From Schaedlerella sp. (GTDB lineage Bacteria > Bacillota > Clostridia > Lachnospirales > Lachnospiraceae): a DNA stretch of 7,433 nucleotides. Positions 7,033 through 7,433 of this stretch are shown piece after piece. Each line of letters begins with the position of its first letter. Position 1 is the first letter of the stretch. The stretch spans positions 1-7,433 of the forward strand of contig JAHHTO010000118.1 in NCBI GenBank assembly GCA_020024595.1, read 5' to 3'. The notes below the pieces were generated by a model. That model saw only the letters and a program-made list of their open reading frames with translations, made no database searches and was not told the origin of the DNA. A program made the translations under genes and the position numbers.

Positions 7033-7068
7033 GAAGGAACACTGTCCGGCTTCGGACAGTGTTCCTTC
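7033..7068. terminator. 16-bp perfect hairpin after the regulator gene, possible terminator
   Basis: The arms at 7033-7048 (gaaggaacactgtccg) and 7053-7068 are perfectly complementary around a 4-base loop (gctt). The hairpin begins 29 bases past the regulator stop codon and ends upstream of the cluster promoter, so it fits a transcript end for the regulator. Neither strand has a T-tract after the stem, so classical intrinsic termination is unproven. Confidence 0.55.
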
Positions 7069-7097
7069 TGTCTGCAATAGATGCGATACTTCCTTCT

Positions 7098-7433
7098 TTA
7101 TTTCTGATTTCTGTACTGCACCGGCGTCATCTCATACATTTTCTTAAAAATCCGATTAAAATGCTCTACATTTTGATAACCTACAGATTCTGCAATACTC
7201 TCCACCGTAACATTACTACTCTTTAACATTGCCCGCGCTTTCTTCATTCGAACCTTCTTCAAAATATCTCCAAAGGTCATGCCAGATTTTTCCTTGATGT
7301 ACTTAGACAAATACGGTTTGGACAAGAAAAACTTCTCCGCCAGATCATCGAGTGTCACAGTTTTATAGTTTGCATAGATATAGTTAGTAATCTCCAGAAG
7401 CCTTACATCCTTTGATATATTATGATTCTGGAT
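7098..7433 (-). CDS. AraC-family transcriptional regulator, C-terminal part (N-terminus beyond window)
   Basis: DNA-binding regulator. The 111 visible residues are in frame to the right edge, so the gene starts outside the window; the GTG at 7358 is an internal valine codon, not a start. Two helix-turn-helix units are seen: the first at about 27-48 (TLDDLAEKFFLSKPYLSKYI) and the second at about 75-97, ending in the AraC/XylS signature GYQNVEHFNRIFKKMY and MTPVQYR. The sensor part, which could be a ligand-binding domain or a response-regulator receiver domain, lies beyond the edge, so the signal cannot be read. The gene is on the same strand as the decarboxylase cluster and immediately upstream, separated by a hairpin and the cluster's own promoter. 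It may control that cluster, but this is adjacency only. Confidence 0.93.
   Translation of the reverse strand: MQNHNISKDVRLLEITNYIYANYKTVTLDDLAEKFFLSKPYLSKYIKEKSGMTFGDILKKVRMKKARAMLKSSNVTVESIAESVGYQNVEHFNRIFKKMYEMTPVQYRNQK

Larger units (their letters stand above)
6869..7097. other. Intergenic region carrying the cluster promoter
   Basis: 229 bases between the AraC-type regulator and the first cluster gene. In the direction of transcription it holds a 16-bp hairpin (7033-7068), a patch of TGCAG-type repeats (6986-7018), an AT-rich stretch with the promoter (6927-6955), and about 50 bases of leader with the ribosome binding site. The leader is too short for a known riboswitch class, and I see no small open reading frame with a start signal. 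Confidence 0.7.

Overview
The window looks like a chromosomal segment from an anaerobic member of the Bacillota, most likely a Lachnospiraceae-type gut clostridium (Blautia/Dorea/Ruminococcus-like). This is judged from the protein character, the strong AGGAGG ribosome binding sites, the AT-rich intergenic DNA and the biotin-dependent, sodium-pump-type metabolism. The genus call is an inference without any database search. All genes lie on the minus strand, so transcription runs from right to left. No mobile element, tRNA, rRNA or CRISPR array is visible. The largest gene-free stretch is 229 bases.

Layout in the direction of transcription: the C-terminal part of an AraC-family regulator (7433-7098) enters from the right edge. 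A 229-base intergenic region follows, with a 16-bp perfect hairpin, short TGCAG-type repeats and a near-consensus promoter (TTGAAA, 17 bp, TATACT). Then comes a tight five-gene cluster with gaps of 14-20 bases, each gene with a good ribosome binding site. It encodes a CoA-ester carboxyltransferase (MmdA-like, 6868-5432), an OadG/MmdD-like small membrane subunit fused to a lipoprotein domain (5417-4647), a biotin carrier protein (4628-4263), the sodium-translocating decarboxylase beta subunit (4242-3091) and an OadA/5S-type 2-oxoacid carboxyltransferase (3073-1658). A 17-bp perfect inverted repeat lies just after the cluster. Beyond it, an M24B Xaa-Pro aminopeptidase begins at 1504 and runs off the left edge.

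How it works together: the biotin carrier could take a carboxyl group from either carboxyltransferase and hand it to the membrane beta subunit, which decarboxylates carboxybiotin and pumps Na+ out. With both a 12S-like and a 5S-like carboxyltransferase on one carrier, and no biotin carboxylase nearby, the cluster could also act as a transcarboxylase linking an acyl-CoA/carboxyacyl-CoA pair to pyruvate/oxaloacetate. The most unusual points are this mixed architecture, the lipoprotein-OadG fusion, and the altered oxyanion-hole motifs of the MmdA-like subunit, which leave its CoA substrate open.
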